Source: Sinorhizobium sp. A49 (lineage in GTDB: Bacteria; Pseudomonadota; Alphaproteobacteria; Rhizobiales; Rhizobiaceae). From it: a stretch of DNA of 64,000 nucleotides. The notes under the pieces are model-generated. The model did no database searches. It was given only the letters and a program-made list of their open reading frames with translations, and had not been told where the DNA came from. This document shows, one piece after another, positions 55,747 through 64,000 of this stretch. Position numbers and translations under genes: made by a program. The stretch's first letter is position 1. Each line of letters opens with the position of its first letter. Where the stretch lies: NCBI RefSeq assembly GCF_002002725.1, contig NZ_MUNW01000039.1, forward strand, positions 49,883 to 113,882, read 5' to 3'.

Positions 55747-56633
55747 CGCAGCTCAGCGGAGCCACCGAAGACTTCATCGACGAATCCGGCAATGAAAGTT
55801 TTCTACGCGGCGGCATCAGGATTTTCGCGAAGAACCGTATGGCAATGGTTGGGCTGGTCGTGGTCAGCCTTTTGGTCTTCGTAGCGCTTTTCATTCCATT
55901 CCTAAGCCCTCACGATCCTTATCGCGTGGCAATGGATGAACAATTCCTGCCGCCCTCCGCCACCTTTTGGCTGGGAACAGACAACTTTGGTCGCGACCTT
56001 CTGACCCGCATCCTCTACGGGGCGCGGATCTCGTTGATCGTCGGCATCGTCCCGAGCTTCATCTCATTGATGATCGGAGCCGTGATGGGCATCATCAGCG
56101 GGTATTTCGGCGGTAGAATCGACTTCATCATCATGCGGCTCGCCGATATGATGATTGCCTTCCCGTCGTTGCTGCTGGCGATGGTGGTGATGTATACGTT
56201 GGGTGCGAACCTCTTCAACATTTTCATCGCCCTGAGCCTTGTCGGCTGGGCCGGAGTCGCACGCGTCGTGCGTGCTCAGACACTTGCCGTTAAGGAGAAG
56301 GAGTTCATCGAGGCCGCTCGCGCCAATGGCACGAAGAAGACCGCTATCATGATCGGCCACATCTTCCCCAATGTCGTCCCGACGTTGATCGTGCTGTTTT
56401 CACTCAGCATTCCCGAGGCGATCATGTGGGAATCGAGCCTCAGTTTTCTCGGGGTGGGCGTCCAACCGCCGGAAGCAAGCTGGGGGCTGCTGGTGGCGAA
56501 GGGCAAGGAGTACATCTTCTCGGCGCCGCTGGTTGCCATCATGCCGGGGGTGGCGATCCTGATAACCGTGCTGGCATTCAATTTCGTCGGCGACGGTCTG
56601 CGCGACGCACTCGATCCCTATATGAAGGACTGA
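55743..56633 (+). CDS. dppC: Dipeptide ABC transporter permease (DppC)
   Basis: This 296-residue permease has an N-terminal cytoplasmic segment, then MVGLVVVSLLVFVALFIPFL, SPHDPYRV, HxxGTDNFGRDLLTRILYGA in outline, and the EAA loop KEFIEAARANGTKKTAIMIG. It pairs with DppB to form the pore. The spacing to dppD is nine bases. Confidence 0.93.
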   Translation: MTQLSGATEDFIDESGNESFLRGGIRIFAKNRMAMVGLVVVSLLVFVALFIPFLSPHDPYRVAMDEQFLPPSATFWLGTDNFGRDLLTRILYGARISLIVGIVPSFISLMIGAVMGIISGYFGGRIDFIIMRLADMMIAFPSLLLAMVVMYTLGANLFNIFIALSLVGWAGVARVVRAQTLAVKEKEFIEAARANGTKKTAIMIGHIFPNVVPTLIVLFSLSIPEAIMWESSLSFLGVGVQPPEASWGLLVAKGKEYIFSAPLVAIMPGVAILITVLAFNFVGDGLRDALDPYMKD

Positions 56634-56642
56634 GGAGCGACG

Positions 56643-57641
56643 ATGACAGATCAGACCACATTGCTGAGCGTGCGCAACCTTCGCACGGAATTCAAAACAC
56701 AGAACGGGCCTGTGCGGGTCGTCGACGGCGTTTCGTTTGACGTTGGCCGCGGCAGGATCGTCGGCCTGGTCGGCGAGTCCGGCTCGGGCAAAAGCATGAC
56801 GGCGCTGTCGCTGATGGGGCTCGTGCCCTCTCCGCCGGGAAGGGTGAACGCGGACAGCATCCAGCTCAACGGAACCGACCTGGCACGGCTGAACAGCGAC
56901 GAGATGCGGCGCCGGCGCGGCCGAGAGGTCGCGATGGTGTTTCAGGAGCCCATGACGTCGCTGAACCCGGTCAAGACCATGGTCCAGCAGGTTGGCGAGC
57001 CGCTTGCCATCCACACCAATCTGGGCAAACGCGCCATCCGTGAAAAGGTTCTACGCATGTTCGAAACCGTCGGCATTCCTGAGCCGGCGGCACGCCTCGA
57101 CGTCTATCCGCACCAGCTGTCGGGCGGTCTCAGACAGCGAGCGATGATCGCCATGGGGCTGATCTGCGAACCGCAACTCCTGATCGCCGACGAACCGACG
57201 ACGGCGCTCGACGTGACGACCCAGGCGCAGATCCTGCGGCTGATGATGGCGCTGCGTGACAAGGTCGGCACCGCGATCGTCATGATCACCCACGACCTCG
57301 GCATCATCGCGGAGATGTGCGACGAGGTGAACGTCATGTATGCCGGCCAGATCGTCGAACAGGCCAATGTCTTCGACCTATTCGATCGGCCTTCCCATCC
57401 CTATACCAGGGGGCTTCTCGCATCGATCCCGAAGGCGACAGAAATGCGCACAACCGCGCGCCTGAATAGCATTCCGGGAGTGGTGCCCAACCTTGCGAAC
57501 CTTCCTAACGGCTGTCGTTTCCATCCGCGCTGTGCCGACGCGATGCCGATCTGCAAGCTGAAACAGCCTGAACTGACCGATCTCAGCAATGGGCACAAGG
57601 CCCGTTGTTGGCTGCACGACAAACAGGGAGGAAAAGCGTGA
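56643..57641 (+). CDS. dppD: Dipeptide ABC transporter ATP-binding protein (DppD)
   Basis: This 332-residue ATPase has Walker A GESGSGKS, signature LSGGLRQRAMIAM (LSGGL form), Walker B LLIADEPTTALD and the C-terminal oligopeptide-transporter extension with the cysteine motif NGCRFHPRCADAMPICKL, likely holding an iron-sulphur cluster or metal as in Dpp/Opp ATPases. It is coupled to dppF through a GTGA overlap. Confidence 0.93.
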   Translation: MTDQTTLLSVRNLRTEFKTQNGPVRVVDGVSFDVGRGRIVGLVGESGSGKSMTALSLMGLVPSPPGRVNADSIQLNGTDLARLNSDEMRRRRGREVAMVFQEPMTSLNPVKTMVQQVGEPLAIHTNLGKRAIREKVLRMFETVGIPEPAARLDVYPHQLSGGLRQRAMIAMGLICEPQLLIADEPTTALDVTTQAQILRLMMALRDKVGTAIVMITHDLGIIAEMCDEVNVMYAGQIVEQANVFDLFDRPSHPYTRGLLASIPKATEMRTTARLNSIPGVVPNLANLPNGCRFHPRCADAMPICKLKQPELTDLSNGHKARCWLHDKQGGKA

Positions 57642-58612
57642 GCGAAGTCCTCATTTCCACCGAGGGGCTGAGCAAGCACTACCCCATCGGCTCAGGGTTC
57701 TTCCGCTCGCAGCGTCGGGTGGTTCGCGCCGTGGACGGCATCGATCTCGAAATTCGCGAGCGGGAGACCTTCGCGCTGGTCGGCGAGTCGGGTTGCGGCA
57801 AGACCACGCTCGGCCGGGTGATGCTGCGTCTCATCGAGCGGACCAACGGCACCGTGCGGTATCGCGGCCAGGATCTTCACGCGCTCGACGATTCCGCGAT
57901 GCGGGCGATGCGCAAGAAGCTGCAGATCGTCTTCCAGGATCCTTACGCCTCGCTCAACCCGCGCATGCGGGTCAAGGACATCCTGGCGGAACCGCTGCGC
58001 GCCCACGGCTTCGGAACCGAGGCTGAGATCGAGGAACGCTGCGGCGAACTGCTCGACATGGTCGGCCTGCGCCGCCAACTGTTGCGCCGCTATCCCCACC
58101 AGTTCAGCGGCGGACAGCGGCAGCGCATCGGCATTGCCCGCGCACTTGCCAACAGCCCTGAGTTCGTCGTTTGCGACGAGGCCGTCTCCGCACTCGACGT
58201 CTCGATCCAGGCGCAAGTGCTCAACCTCTTACGAGACCTTCAGGAGCAGCTGAAGCTGACCTATCTGTTCATCACTCACGATTTGAGCGTCGTGCGCCAG
58301 TTCGCCGATCGCGTCGGGGTGATGTTCCTTGGACGGATGGTGGAAGTCGGAACCACAGAGGAGATTTTCTCCAATCCCCGCCATCCATACACGATGTTTC
58401 TGATCTCGGCGGTCCCACGGCCGGATCCGCATCAGAGAAACCGCGAAAGGCCGATGCTGGTCGGCGACATCCCCAGTCCGATGAATCTGCCGTCCGGGTG
58501 TCGCTTTCACACGCGCTGCCCTTACGCTCAAGCAATTTGCCGGAGCGAGGAGCCGTCGCTGTCTGACCACGACGGCCGCGCTGTCGCATGCCATTTCCCC
58601 CTGGATCGGTGA
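57638..58612 (+). CDS. dppF: Dipeptide ABC transporter ATP-binding protein (DppF)
   Basis: This 324-residue ATPase has Walker [24 protein letters not shown] (Q-loop), [15 protein letters not shown] and Walker [15 protein letters not shown] (AV replaces the usual PV), plus the cysteine extension [17 protein letters not shown]. The GTG start at 57638 overlaps the dppD stop and has GGGAGG upstream. It completes the importer. Confidence 0.93.
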   Translation: MSEVLISTEGLSKHYPIGSGFFRSQRRVVRAVDGIDLEIRERETFALVGESGCGKTTLGRVMLRLIERTNGTVRYRGQDLHALDDSAMRAMRKKLQIVFQDPYASLNPRMRVKDILAEPLRAHGFGTEAEIEERCGELLDMVGLRRQLLRRYPHQFSGGQRQRIGIARALANSPEFVVCDEAVSALDVSIQAQVLNLLRDLQEQLKLTYLFITHDLSVVRQFADRVGVMFLGRMVEVGTTEEIFSNPRHPYTMFLISAVPRPDPHQRNRERPMLVGDIPSPMNLPSGCRFHTRCPYAQAICRSEEPSLSDHDGRAVACHFPLDR

Positions 58613-58646
58613 TCGGGGTAATTGACGACAAGGAAGGATTTTAGTC

Positions 58647-59165
58647 TTGGATCTGATCGTATCTCGAATGGGCGACGCTTGGCAGGCAGCCTACGGAGAC
58701 AAGCGCTGGCGCTGTGCCATTGGCCGCGGCGGACTGCGTCCTGCAAGCGAAAAGGTCGAGGGAGATGGCGCCAGTCCCATCGGGCGTTGGCCAATCCGCC
58801 AGGTCTTCTACCGTGCCGATCGGACGGCTAAGCCGGAATCGCCATTTCGCACACGTGCCATCGACCGCTTGGATGGCTGGTGCGACGCCCCTTCGCATCC
58901 GGACTACAATCGCCAGGTAAAGCTGCCCTTCGCCGCAAGCCACGAAGAGCTCTGGATGGACGACGACATCTACGACATCGTCGTAGTTTTGGGGCACAAT
59001 GATGACCCACCGGTCGCCAGCGCGGGCAGTGCCGTTTTCCTGCATATAGCCCGGCCAAACTACACACCCACAGCGGGATGCGCCGCACTTTCGCGGGAGG
59101 ATCTGCTGGCCTTCCTAGCGCTGGCCGAACGCTCGACCCACCTCGTGTTTTCCGGCGCAACCTGA
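58647..59165 (+). CDS. YkuD-domain protein, putative cytosolic L,D-carboxypeptidase/transpeptidase
   Basis: This 172-residue protein has the YkuD catalytic motif with H133 and C145 (VFLHIARPNYTPTAGCAAL) and the preceding VVLGHNDDPP strand. YkuD enzymes attack the L-DAP-D-Ala bond of peptidoglycan tetrapeptides. There is no signal peptide or membrane segment, so it probably works in the cytosol, like the A. baumannii ElsL recycling L,D-carboxypeptidase. The TTG at 58647 is chosen because GGAAGG lies nine bases upstream. It lies in line with the dipeptide importer and D-aminopeptidase. Confidence 0.82.
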   Translation: MDLIVSRMGDAWQAAYGDKRWRCAIGRGGLRPASEKVEGDGASPIGRWPIRQVFYRADRTAKPESPFRTRAIDRLDGWCDAPSHPDYNRQVKLPFAASHEELWMDDDIYDIVVVLGHNDDPPVASAGSAVFLHIARPNYTPTAGCAALSREDLLAFLALAERSTHLVFSGAT

Positions 59166-59271
59166 CGCAAGCCGCGTGCGTCGTCACCGTCGAAGGCGCG
59201 TCGCCACATTTTCCCCTCTCCGTCGTTCCCGCCTGAACTGCACGCCGGGCGACAATTCAGGCATCCCAATC

Positions 59272-60846
59272 ATGACCGCTATCGACACCGTCGCGCTCGA
59301 GCGTGTGCTCGACCTCTTGCCCAGCCGGTACAAGGGGCCCGGTGGCGTGGCCGGAGTTGTGAAGGACGGGCAGGTCATAGCTCGCCGCGCATGGGGCTAT
59401 GCCGACATGTACCAGCGCCTACCGATGACGGCGGCCGCCCGCTTGCCAATCTGCTCGCTCTCTAAGCAGTTTACATGTGCCCTGTTGCTGGACCAGTTCG
59501 ACGATCTGAGCAAGCTGGACGCATTAGTGAGGGATTTCATTCCCGACTACCGCGATAGCCAGCCAACGGTGGAACAGCTCTGCCACAACCAGTCGGGCTT
59601 GCGCGACTACTGGGCGCTGACGGTCCTTCAGGGCGCAGAGCCGGAAGCCACGTTTGCACGCGAGGCGGCGCTGCCACTCATTGCGCGATCGAAGACTGGC
59701 CATTTCCCGGCGGGTACACTCTATTCCTACAACAATGCCAACTTTCGAATTCTCGGGGAACTCATCGAGCGGGGAACGGAACGTGCCCTCGGTGATCTTC
59801 TGGCTAAGCGGATTTTTTCGCCAGCCGGCATGAAGACCGCCGAACTCGCTGCTGACACTCGCTTTCCGCTCGATGGCGTGGTCGGCTATGAAGGTAACGA
59901 CGACGTCGGTTTTCTGCCAGCTCAAAACGGCGTCTATTGGTTCGGAGACGCCGGTATTGCCGCGTCTCTTGACGATTTGCTGGCTTGGGAAATGTATATC
60001 GACGCGACCCGCAATGACCCCGGGAGCCTCTACAACCGCATCTCTGCGCCGGTCACTTATGCCGATGGATCGCCAGCAAGCTATGGCTACGGACTGCGTC
60101 GGGATATCATCAGCGGCATCAAGGTCACCGGGCATGGCGGGGGTTTGCGGGGCTTCAGCTCGTTTCGGCTCCACGCGGCGGAAGAACGACTTTCCGTAGT
60201 GGTCATGTTCAATCACGACACCAGCACCTTTACAGCTGCCACCACCGTTCTGAACGCCGCGCTTGGCCTCCAAGTCGATACAGCCTGTATTCGCCCCGAA
60301 AATTGGGACGGCCTTTGGCTCGATGAGGAACAGGGCCTCGTCGTCAGGACCGTTCAGGACATCTCTGGCATAAAGCTATACTACGCTCCATCGCCGGCCC
60401 GGCTTGCCGTTTCTGCCGACGGCGTCGCCCGCGGTCACGCGCTCACCTTGAAAAAGGATGGCGCGACGCTCGTGATGCTGCGTGAAAGCGAGAACCTCCA
60501 GGTGATAGGCCGTCCGCTTACTCCGATCGAATGGGCCGATGGTGCCGCTATCGCCGGTCGCTACTGGTCGGAAGAGCTGGAGGCGCATCTTGATATCGAG
60601 GTCCGCGACGGGGCCGCATACGCGTTGTTCAAGGGGATGCTCGGCACTGGGCCCATGGAACGCATGTATGCCCTGGCGGAGGACATCTGGATTGTCACGA
60701 CGAGACGCTCAATGGACGCCGCTCCTCCTGGCGATTGGACCGTCCAGGTGCAACGTGATGCCGCCGGTTTAGTTTGCGGCCTCACGATAGGTTGCTGGTT
60801 GGCGCGGAACATACACTACCAACGCGACTGTGCCAGAGAGCTATAA
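59272..60846 (+). CDS. dap: D-aminopeptidase (DAP), serine beta-lactamase fold
   Basis: This 524-residue protein matches Ochrobactrum anthropi D-aminopeptidase (520 residues) along its length: RYKGPGGVAGVVKDGQV, PICSLSKQFTCALLLD with the SxxK pair S62 and K65, NQSGLRDYWALTVL, YSYNNANFRILGELIE, TGHGGGLRG and GCWLAR near the C terminus, with the two C-terminal barrel domains retained. DAP releases N-terminal D-amino acids such as D-Ala from peptides. It has no signal peptide, so it is cytosolic. It ends the operon that includes the importer. Confidence 0.9.
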   Translation: MTAIDTVALERVLDLLPSRYKGPGGVAGVVKDGQVIARRAWGYADMYQRLPMTAAARLPICSLSKQFTCALLLDQFDDLSKLDALVRDFIPDYRDSQPTVEQLCHNQSGLRDYWALTVLQGAEPEATFAREAALPLIARSKTGHFPAGTLYSYNNANFRILGELIERGTERALGDLLAKRIFSPAGMKTAELAADTRFPLDGVVGYEGNDDVGFLPAQNGVYWFGDAGIAASLDDLLAWEMYIDATRNDPGSLYNRISAPVTYADGSPASYGYGLRRDIISGIKVTGHGGGLRGFSSFRLHAAEERLSVVVMFNHDTSTFTAATTVLNAALGLQVDTACIRPENWDGLWLDEEQGLVVRTVQDISGIKLYYAPSPARLAVSADGVARGHALTLKKDGATLVMLRESENLQVIGRPLTPIEWADGAAIAGRYWSEELEAHLDIEVRDGAAYALFKGMLGTGPMERMYALAEDIWIVTTRRSMDAAPPGDWTVQVQRDAAGLVCGLTIGCWLARNIHYQRDCAREL

Positions 60847-61071
60847 ACGGTCGCTCGCTTCGTAGTCCGAGAAGAGCACGATGTCGAAGAGCAGGCCTCG
60901 GCAGCGGACGTCCCAATCGCGAAATGGCGGTAGCATGAGGTGCCATCCGTCGGCAAAGTTGCCTCGCGGCGGCCGCATGGGCATCATCGTGAATACCCTG
61001 CAATCCGGCCCGACTGACACGGTCATGAATCCGAATGCCGGCCCCGTCTCGAAGATCGTCAGTCCCGGCAT
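60841..61071 (-). other. Possible gene fragment, unrecognised
   Basis: A minus-strand frame MPGLTIFETGPAFGFMTVSV to FDIVLFSDYEASDRL has plausible protein composition but no ribosome binding site; an in-frame stop lies just upstream (near 61087). It could be the tail of a lost gene. No family is assigned. Confidence 0.25.
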
Positions 61072-61142
61072 GGCTATCGGCCACTACGGCAATGACGACG
61101 AAGTGGCCAGCGTCGTGGTCTCGGCGAATGGATAGAATCCTA

Positions 61143-62103
61143 TGGCAACTGGACTTCTCGCGCTCTCGACGACGTCGCCGCAATTGCGAAACTTGCGACC
61201 GCCTCCCTGGATGATGTCGCCGCTCAGACAGCGAAAGCCGGTGCGAAAGCCGCGGGCGTCGTAACCGATGATGCTGCCGTGACACAGAGAGACGTGGTCG
61301 GCCTGTCGCCAGCGCGGGAACTGCCAATAATCGCCAAGATCGCGCTCGGTTCTTTGAAGAACAAGCTTCTCCTTCTTCTGCCGGCCTGTATTTTTCTAGG
61401 CTATTTCGCGCCATGGGCGATCACCCCTCTCCTGATGGTCGGAGGGTTCTACCTCTGCTATGAAGGTGCCGAAAAGTTGTACGAGGCCATCGCGCCGCAC
61501 TACGCCCACAAGCACGAGGCCGCGGTGCTGGGAACCTCCGACCCGGTCGAGTTGGAAAACCAGAAGGTTTCGGGCGCCATCAGAACGGACTTCATACTGT
61601 CAGCCGAAATCATGGCGTTGACCCTCGCCAACGTGGCCGCTTCGAATATCTACATCCATACGGCAGTCTTGGCGGCGGTCGGCATCCTGATCACTTTGGC
61701 TGTCTACAGGGTCGTTGCTCTCATCGTAAAGGCGGACGACGTCGGATTAGCGCTCGCCACTTCCTCGGTCGGCGTAGTGAGAGCATTCAGGCGTGGCCTC
61801 GTTACCGGCGCCCCCGTTTTTCTCAGTATCCTCGCAATGATCGGCACAGCCGCCATGCTCTGGGTCGGCCGTAGCATTCTCGTCCACGGGATGGCCGAAC
61901 TGGGCTTCCATGGTCCTGAGCATTTTATCGGCGAGATTGCATTAGGCGTCAGCGCCGCGTCGGCCTATCTCGCGAGCGTTCTCCACTGGACTACGACATC
62001 CGCAGGCCAGACTATGTTGGCCATATTGATCGGCGGCTTCACCATCATCTTGGTGCATATCTCGGTCCCTTTGATGAAACGGCTCCGACCTCAAAATCCG
62101 TGA
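61143..62103 (+). pseudogene. DUF808 (YedI-type) membrane protein, frameshifted near its start
   Basis: The start MATGLLAL is followed in the next frame by DDVAAIAKLATASLDDVAAQ, TAKAGAKAAGVVTDDAAV and then DVVGLSPARELPIIAKIALG, which is the uninterrupted DUF808 N terminus (normally GLLALLDDVAAIAK). One C is missing near 61167 (GCGCTCTCGACG for GCGCTCCTCGACG). The rest (61279-62103) is intact with four to six membrane helices. It is either a one-base pseudogene or a sequencing error; internal GTG 61279 could still give a 274-residue product. The function of the family is unknown. Confidence 0.75.
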
Positions 62104-62373
62104 CATAAAGATAGCATCTCGGTGTTTGCAGCTTTGCGCCAATAGCGACCATCGCCGTGAACAATTGCACCGAAGTGGACGACCTCGCTGCCGAGCGATG
62201 CAACGTCTCGCGCGGTGTCGCTGCCGTTTCAGGTGAAGACTCGGTCACCCGTATCATTCTGCAAGATCTGAACTGGCGGCGAAAAAGCGCTCTTTGTGGC
62301 ATTTATTAATTTCGGCGGCTAGCGTGACGCAGGGGCCTCCAGATTTCCTGCTCAAACGTACTGACACAGACAG

Positions 62374-63402
62374 ATGGAGACTAGATTGCATCGCTTAGCT
62401 TCGGCTGTTTTGGTAGTTCAACTCGCAATCCTCGTAGCCTTGGCCGTTGCATGGGCCTCACTTGCTTTGTGGTATCGCCTTCCCGCTTCGGAATTCGCCA
62501 GAGGCTTTGCCGCCGGGCTATTCGCCCTTTTCGGGATATTTACGATCGCCGCACTGTTTGGCCCCTGGCGTTACAAAGCCATCCTCACGTTCACAGCGGG
62601 GTTCGCATTTATCCTGGTCTGGTGGATCACGATCAAGCCCGTCGAGGACGCATCGTGGGCACCAGATGTCGCACGACAGGTCACAGGCGAGTTCAACGGC
62701 GACCTGCTGACACTAACCAATGTTAGGGACTTCGAGTGGCATAGCAGCACCGACTTCATCGAACGATGGACGACGCGCACTTACGATATGAGCAAGCTCC
62801 GGACGGTCGACCTGTTCATGTCCTATTGGGCGGGGCCGGAGATTGCCCACGTGATTTTCAGCTTCGGTTTTGAAGGCGGAGAGCAGCTTCCGTGGTCGGT
62901 GGAAGTCCGTCGCCGCGTCGGAGGTGCGTTCTCGCCGCTCGCCGATCTATTCAAGAGCAATCCTCTTGTCATCATTGCAGCAGACGAACGGGATGTGGTG
63001 GGCGTCCGTTCGAACTTCCGTGGCGAAGATGTCCAGATCTACCGCCTGAACGTATCCCCGGAACAGGCCGGTGCGCTCCTGCGCGAGTATGTTGCGGACG
63101 CCAATGCACTGGCCACGACGCCGCTGTTCTACAACTCGCTCACAAGCAACTGCACGACGACGGTCGTCAAGATGATGCGCGTTGTTGGAGGCAAGGTTCC
63201 TTTCGACTGGCGTCTCATCGTCAACGGCTATCTCCCAGAGTATGCCTACGATCATGGCGCATTGGATACGTCAGTGCCGCTCGCTGAACTCAGAACTGTC
63301 GCTCACATCGACCAGCGCGCTCGGGCCGACGGATTATCGCCGAACTTCTCAATGGCGATACGCGTCGGCGTACCTTCGCCAGCGCCGCAGGACCCGCGAT
63401 AA
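62374..63402 (+). CDS. DUF4105 (Lnb N-terminal periplasmic domain) membrane protein
   Basis: This 342-residue protein has three N-terminal hydrophobic segments (LAILVALAVAWASLALWY, FAAGLFALFGIFTIAALF, AILTFTAGFAFILVWWI) followed by a periplasmic domain with the DUF4105 motif YNSLTSNCTTTVVKMM. The conserved cysteine in NCTTT recalls papain-like membrane proteins, including the periplasmic domain of lipoprotein N-acyltransferase Lnb, but no activity has been shown for the rhizobial forms. There is no clear operon partner. Confidence 0.82.
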   Translation: METRLHRLASAVLVVQLAILVALAVAWASLALWYRLPASEFARGFAAGLFALFGIFTIAALFGPWRYKAILTFTAGFAFILVWWITIKPVEDASWAPDVARQVTGEFNGDLLTLTNVRDFEWHSSTDFIERWTTRTYDMSKLRTVDLFMSYWAGPEIAHVIFSFGFEGGEQLPWSVEVRRRVGGAFSPLADLFKSNPLVIIAADERDVVGVRSNFRGEDVQIYRLNVSPEQAGALLREYVADANALATTPLFYNSLTSNCTTTVVKMMRVVGGKVPFDWRLIVNGYLPEYAYDHGALDTSVPLAELRTVAHIDQRARADGLSPNFSMAIRVGVPSPAPQDPR

Positions 63403-64000
63403 TTGGATGGCAGCCCCTACTTTGACCGTACCTGGAAGCTGCCGGATTTCGATTTGGAAAACTAACTCCTCTTCGGCCGCGGTGGCGGTGTTGGTCAAAT
63501 AAGCGAATATCCGGTTTGGGCCCAATTCCAGACGGCTGGCAAGAACTCCGATGTCCGCTTTCGGTGGTAGGTTTACTGGCAGCTGACCGTCGGCCATCGT
63601 GAAGAGTTTCGGGCGCCGGCGGGCGTACGAAAGTCCCCGAAGAAGGAACCCGCGGGCCACAGTCGAAGGCTATGGAGATTTCGCTCTACGGCTGATTGGT
63701 GCGGTGGCGCGAGCACAGCCAGAGAGTGGAGCGATCGATGCGGGCAGGTCGCTTCGTTGCGCATCCGCGCGGCTTTGGCGGCACGGCACCCGGCTCGTCG
63801 CAACCCTGTCGGCAGCGATGATCACCACGGACGCATGCGGGTCGGTTGCCGGAGGCGTGAGGCCTGCGGCTGTAGACTTGCCCATTCCATGCCGGGTCAT
63901 GAAGCCGTCTCCCGGTTTGTCGCCGTCGCATCCGGTGGTCCGCGCGGCTGCCTCCAGCGTTCAAACACCTCGATGACGATCATTCGTCCGCCGCAGCAGG
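63403..64000. other. Unresolved 3' end of the window
   Basis: A minus-strand frame (MADGQLPVNLPPKADIGVLA and onward, 63597 to 63349) reads plausibly and would overlap the DUF4105 tail convergently, but has no ribosome binding site. Near the edge, a minus-strand MIVIEVFERWRQPRGP segment may be part of a gene cut by the boundary. I assign nothing firmly. Confidence 0.25.

Noticed and set aside
63686..63964. Overlapping frames on both strands near the window end
   Set aside because: All are basic, low-complexity frames without starts supported by ribosome binding sites.

Overview
The window looks like an accessory replicon (megaplasmid or chromid) of an alphaproteobacterium of the Rhizobiales, in the Rhizobium, Sinorhizobium, Agrobacterium, Shinella or Ochrobactrum group. 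The reasons are GC-rich codon use, DUF6894 and DUF4105 proteins, IS66 and ISKra4 remnants, an OccR/NocR-like opine regulator and transporter, a D-aminopeptidase closely resembling the Ochrobactrum anthropi enzyme, and a very high density of ABC/TRAP uptake operons. I see no rRNA, tRNA, ribosomal or replication gene.

Layout. 1-4950 is a low-coding graveyard: small hypothetical genes, an IS66 fragment, a frameshifted gene, a GNAT gene and a Fic-protein tail. 4949-14698 (minus) is a carbohydrate operon with a CUT1 ABC importer and homologs of all three FrlB, FrlC and FrlD fructoselysine enzymes, an FAD amine oxidase and a LacI regulator, so it probably serves Amadori (glycated amine) compounds. 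14807-19940 (minus) is a GntR-controlled amino-acid/amine unit. 20242-26145 holds a second amino-acid-type importer with a fused permease-ATPase, an FAD oxidase, a Gfo/Idh/MocA dehydrogenase and a divergent LacI gene with two strong operators.

26150-32270 is a mobile/defence island: a truncated XRE gene, a HigBA toxin-antitoxin pair with operators, then a tight three-gene unit of AbiEi, AbiEii and a HEPN/Toprim protein, followed by an ISKra4 fragment. 32274-36345 (minus) is a TRAP importer with RpiB and a FadR-type regulator. 36699-37991 contains remnants of a Mu/TniA-like transposase, a luciferase-like monooxygenase and an aldo/keto reductase.

38024-45442 is an octopine/nopaline-type module (LysR, four-part importer, three-part FAD/2Fe-2S oxidase, RidA). 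45496-49710 is a second LysR unit with an orphan peptide-type binding protein, a DadA-like oxidase and a paralogous RidA. 50574-60846 is a third LysR unit combining DAP decarboxylase, a complete dipeptide importer, a YkuD protein without a signal peptide and a D-aminopeptidase; together these suggest import and breakdown of D-amino-acid or murein peptides. 61143-64000 carries a frameshifted DUF808 gene, a DUF4105 gene and an unresolved end.

Common themes: nearly every uptake operon pairs a binding protein with an FAD-dependent amine/imino-acid oxidoreductase, two of these are followed by RidA imine deaminases, and most binding-protein genes are followed by a GC-rich stem-loop before the next cistron. 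The most novel candidates are the AbiE plus HEPN/Toprim operon and the murein-peptide scavenging locus.
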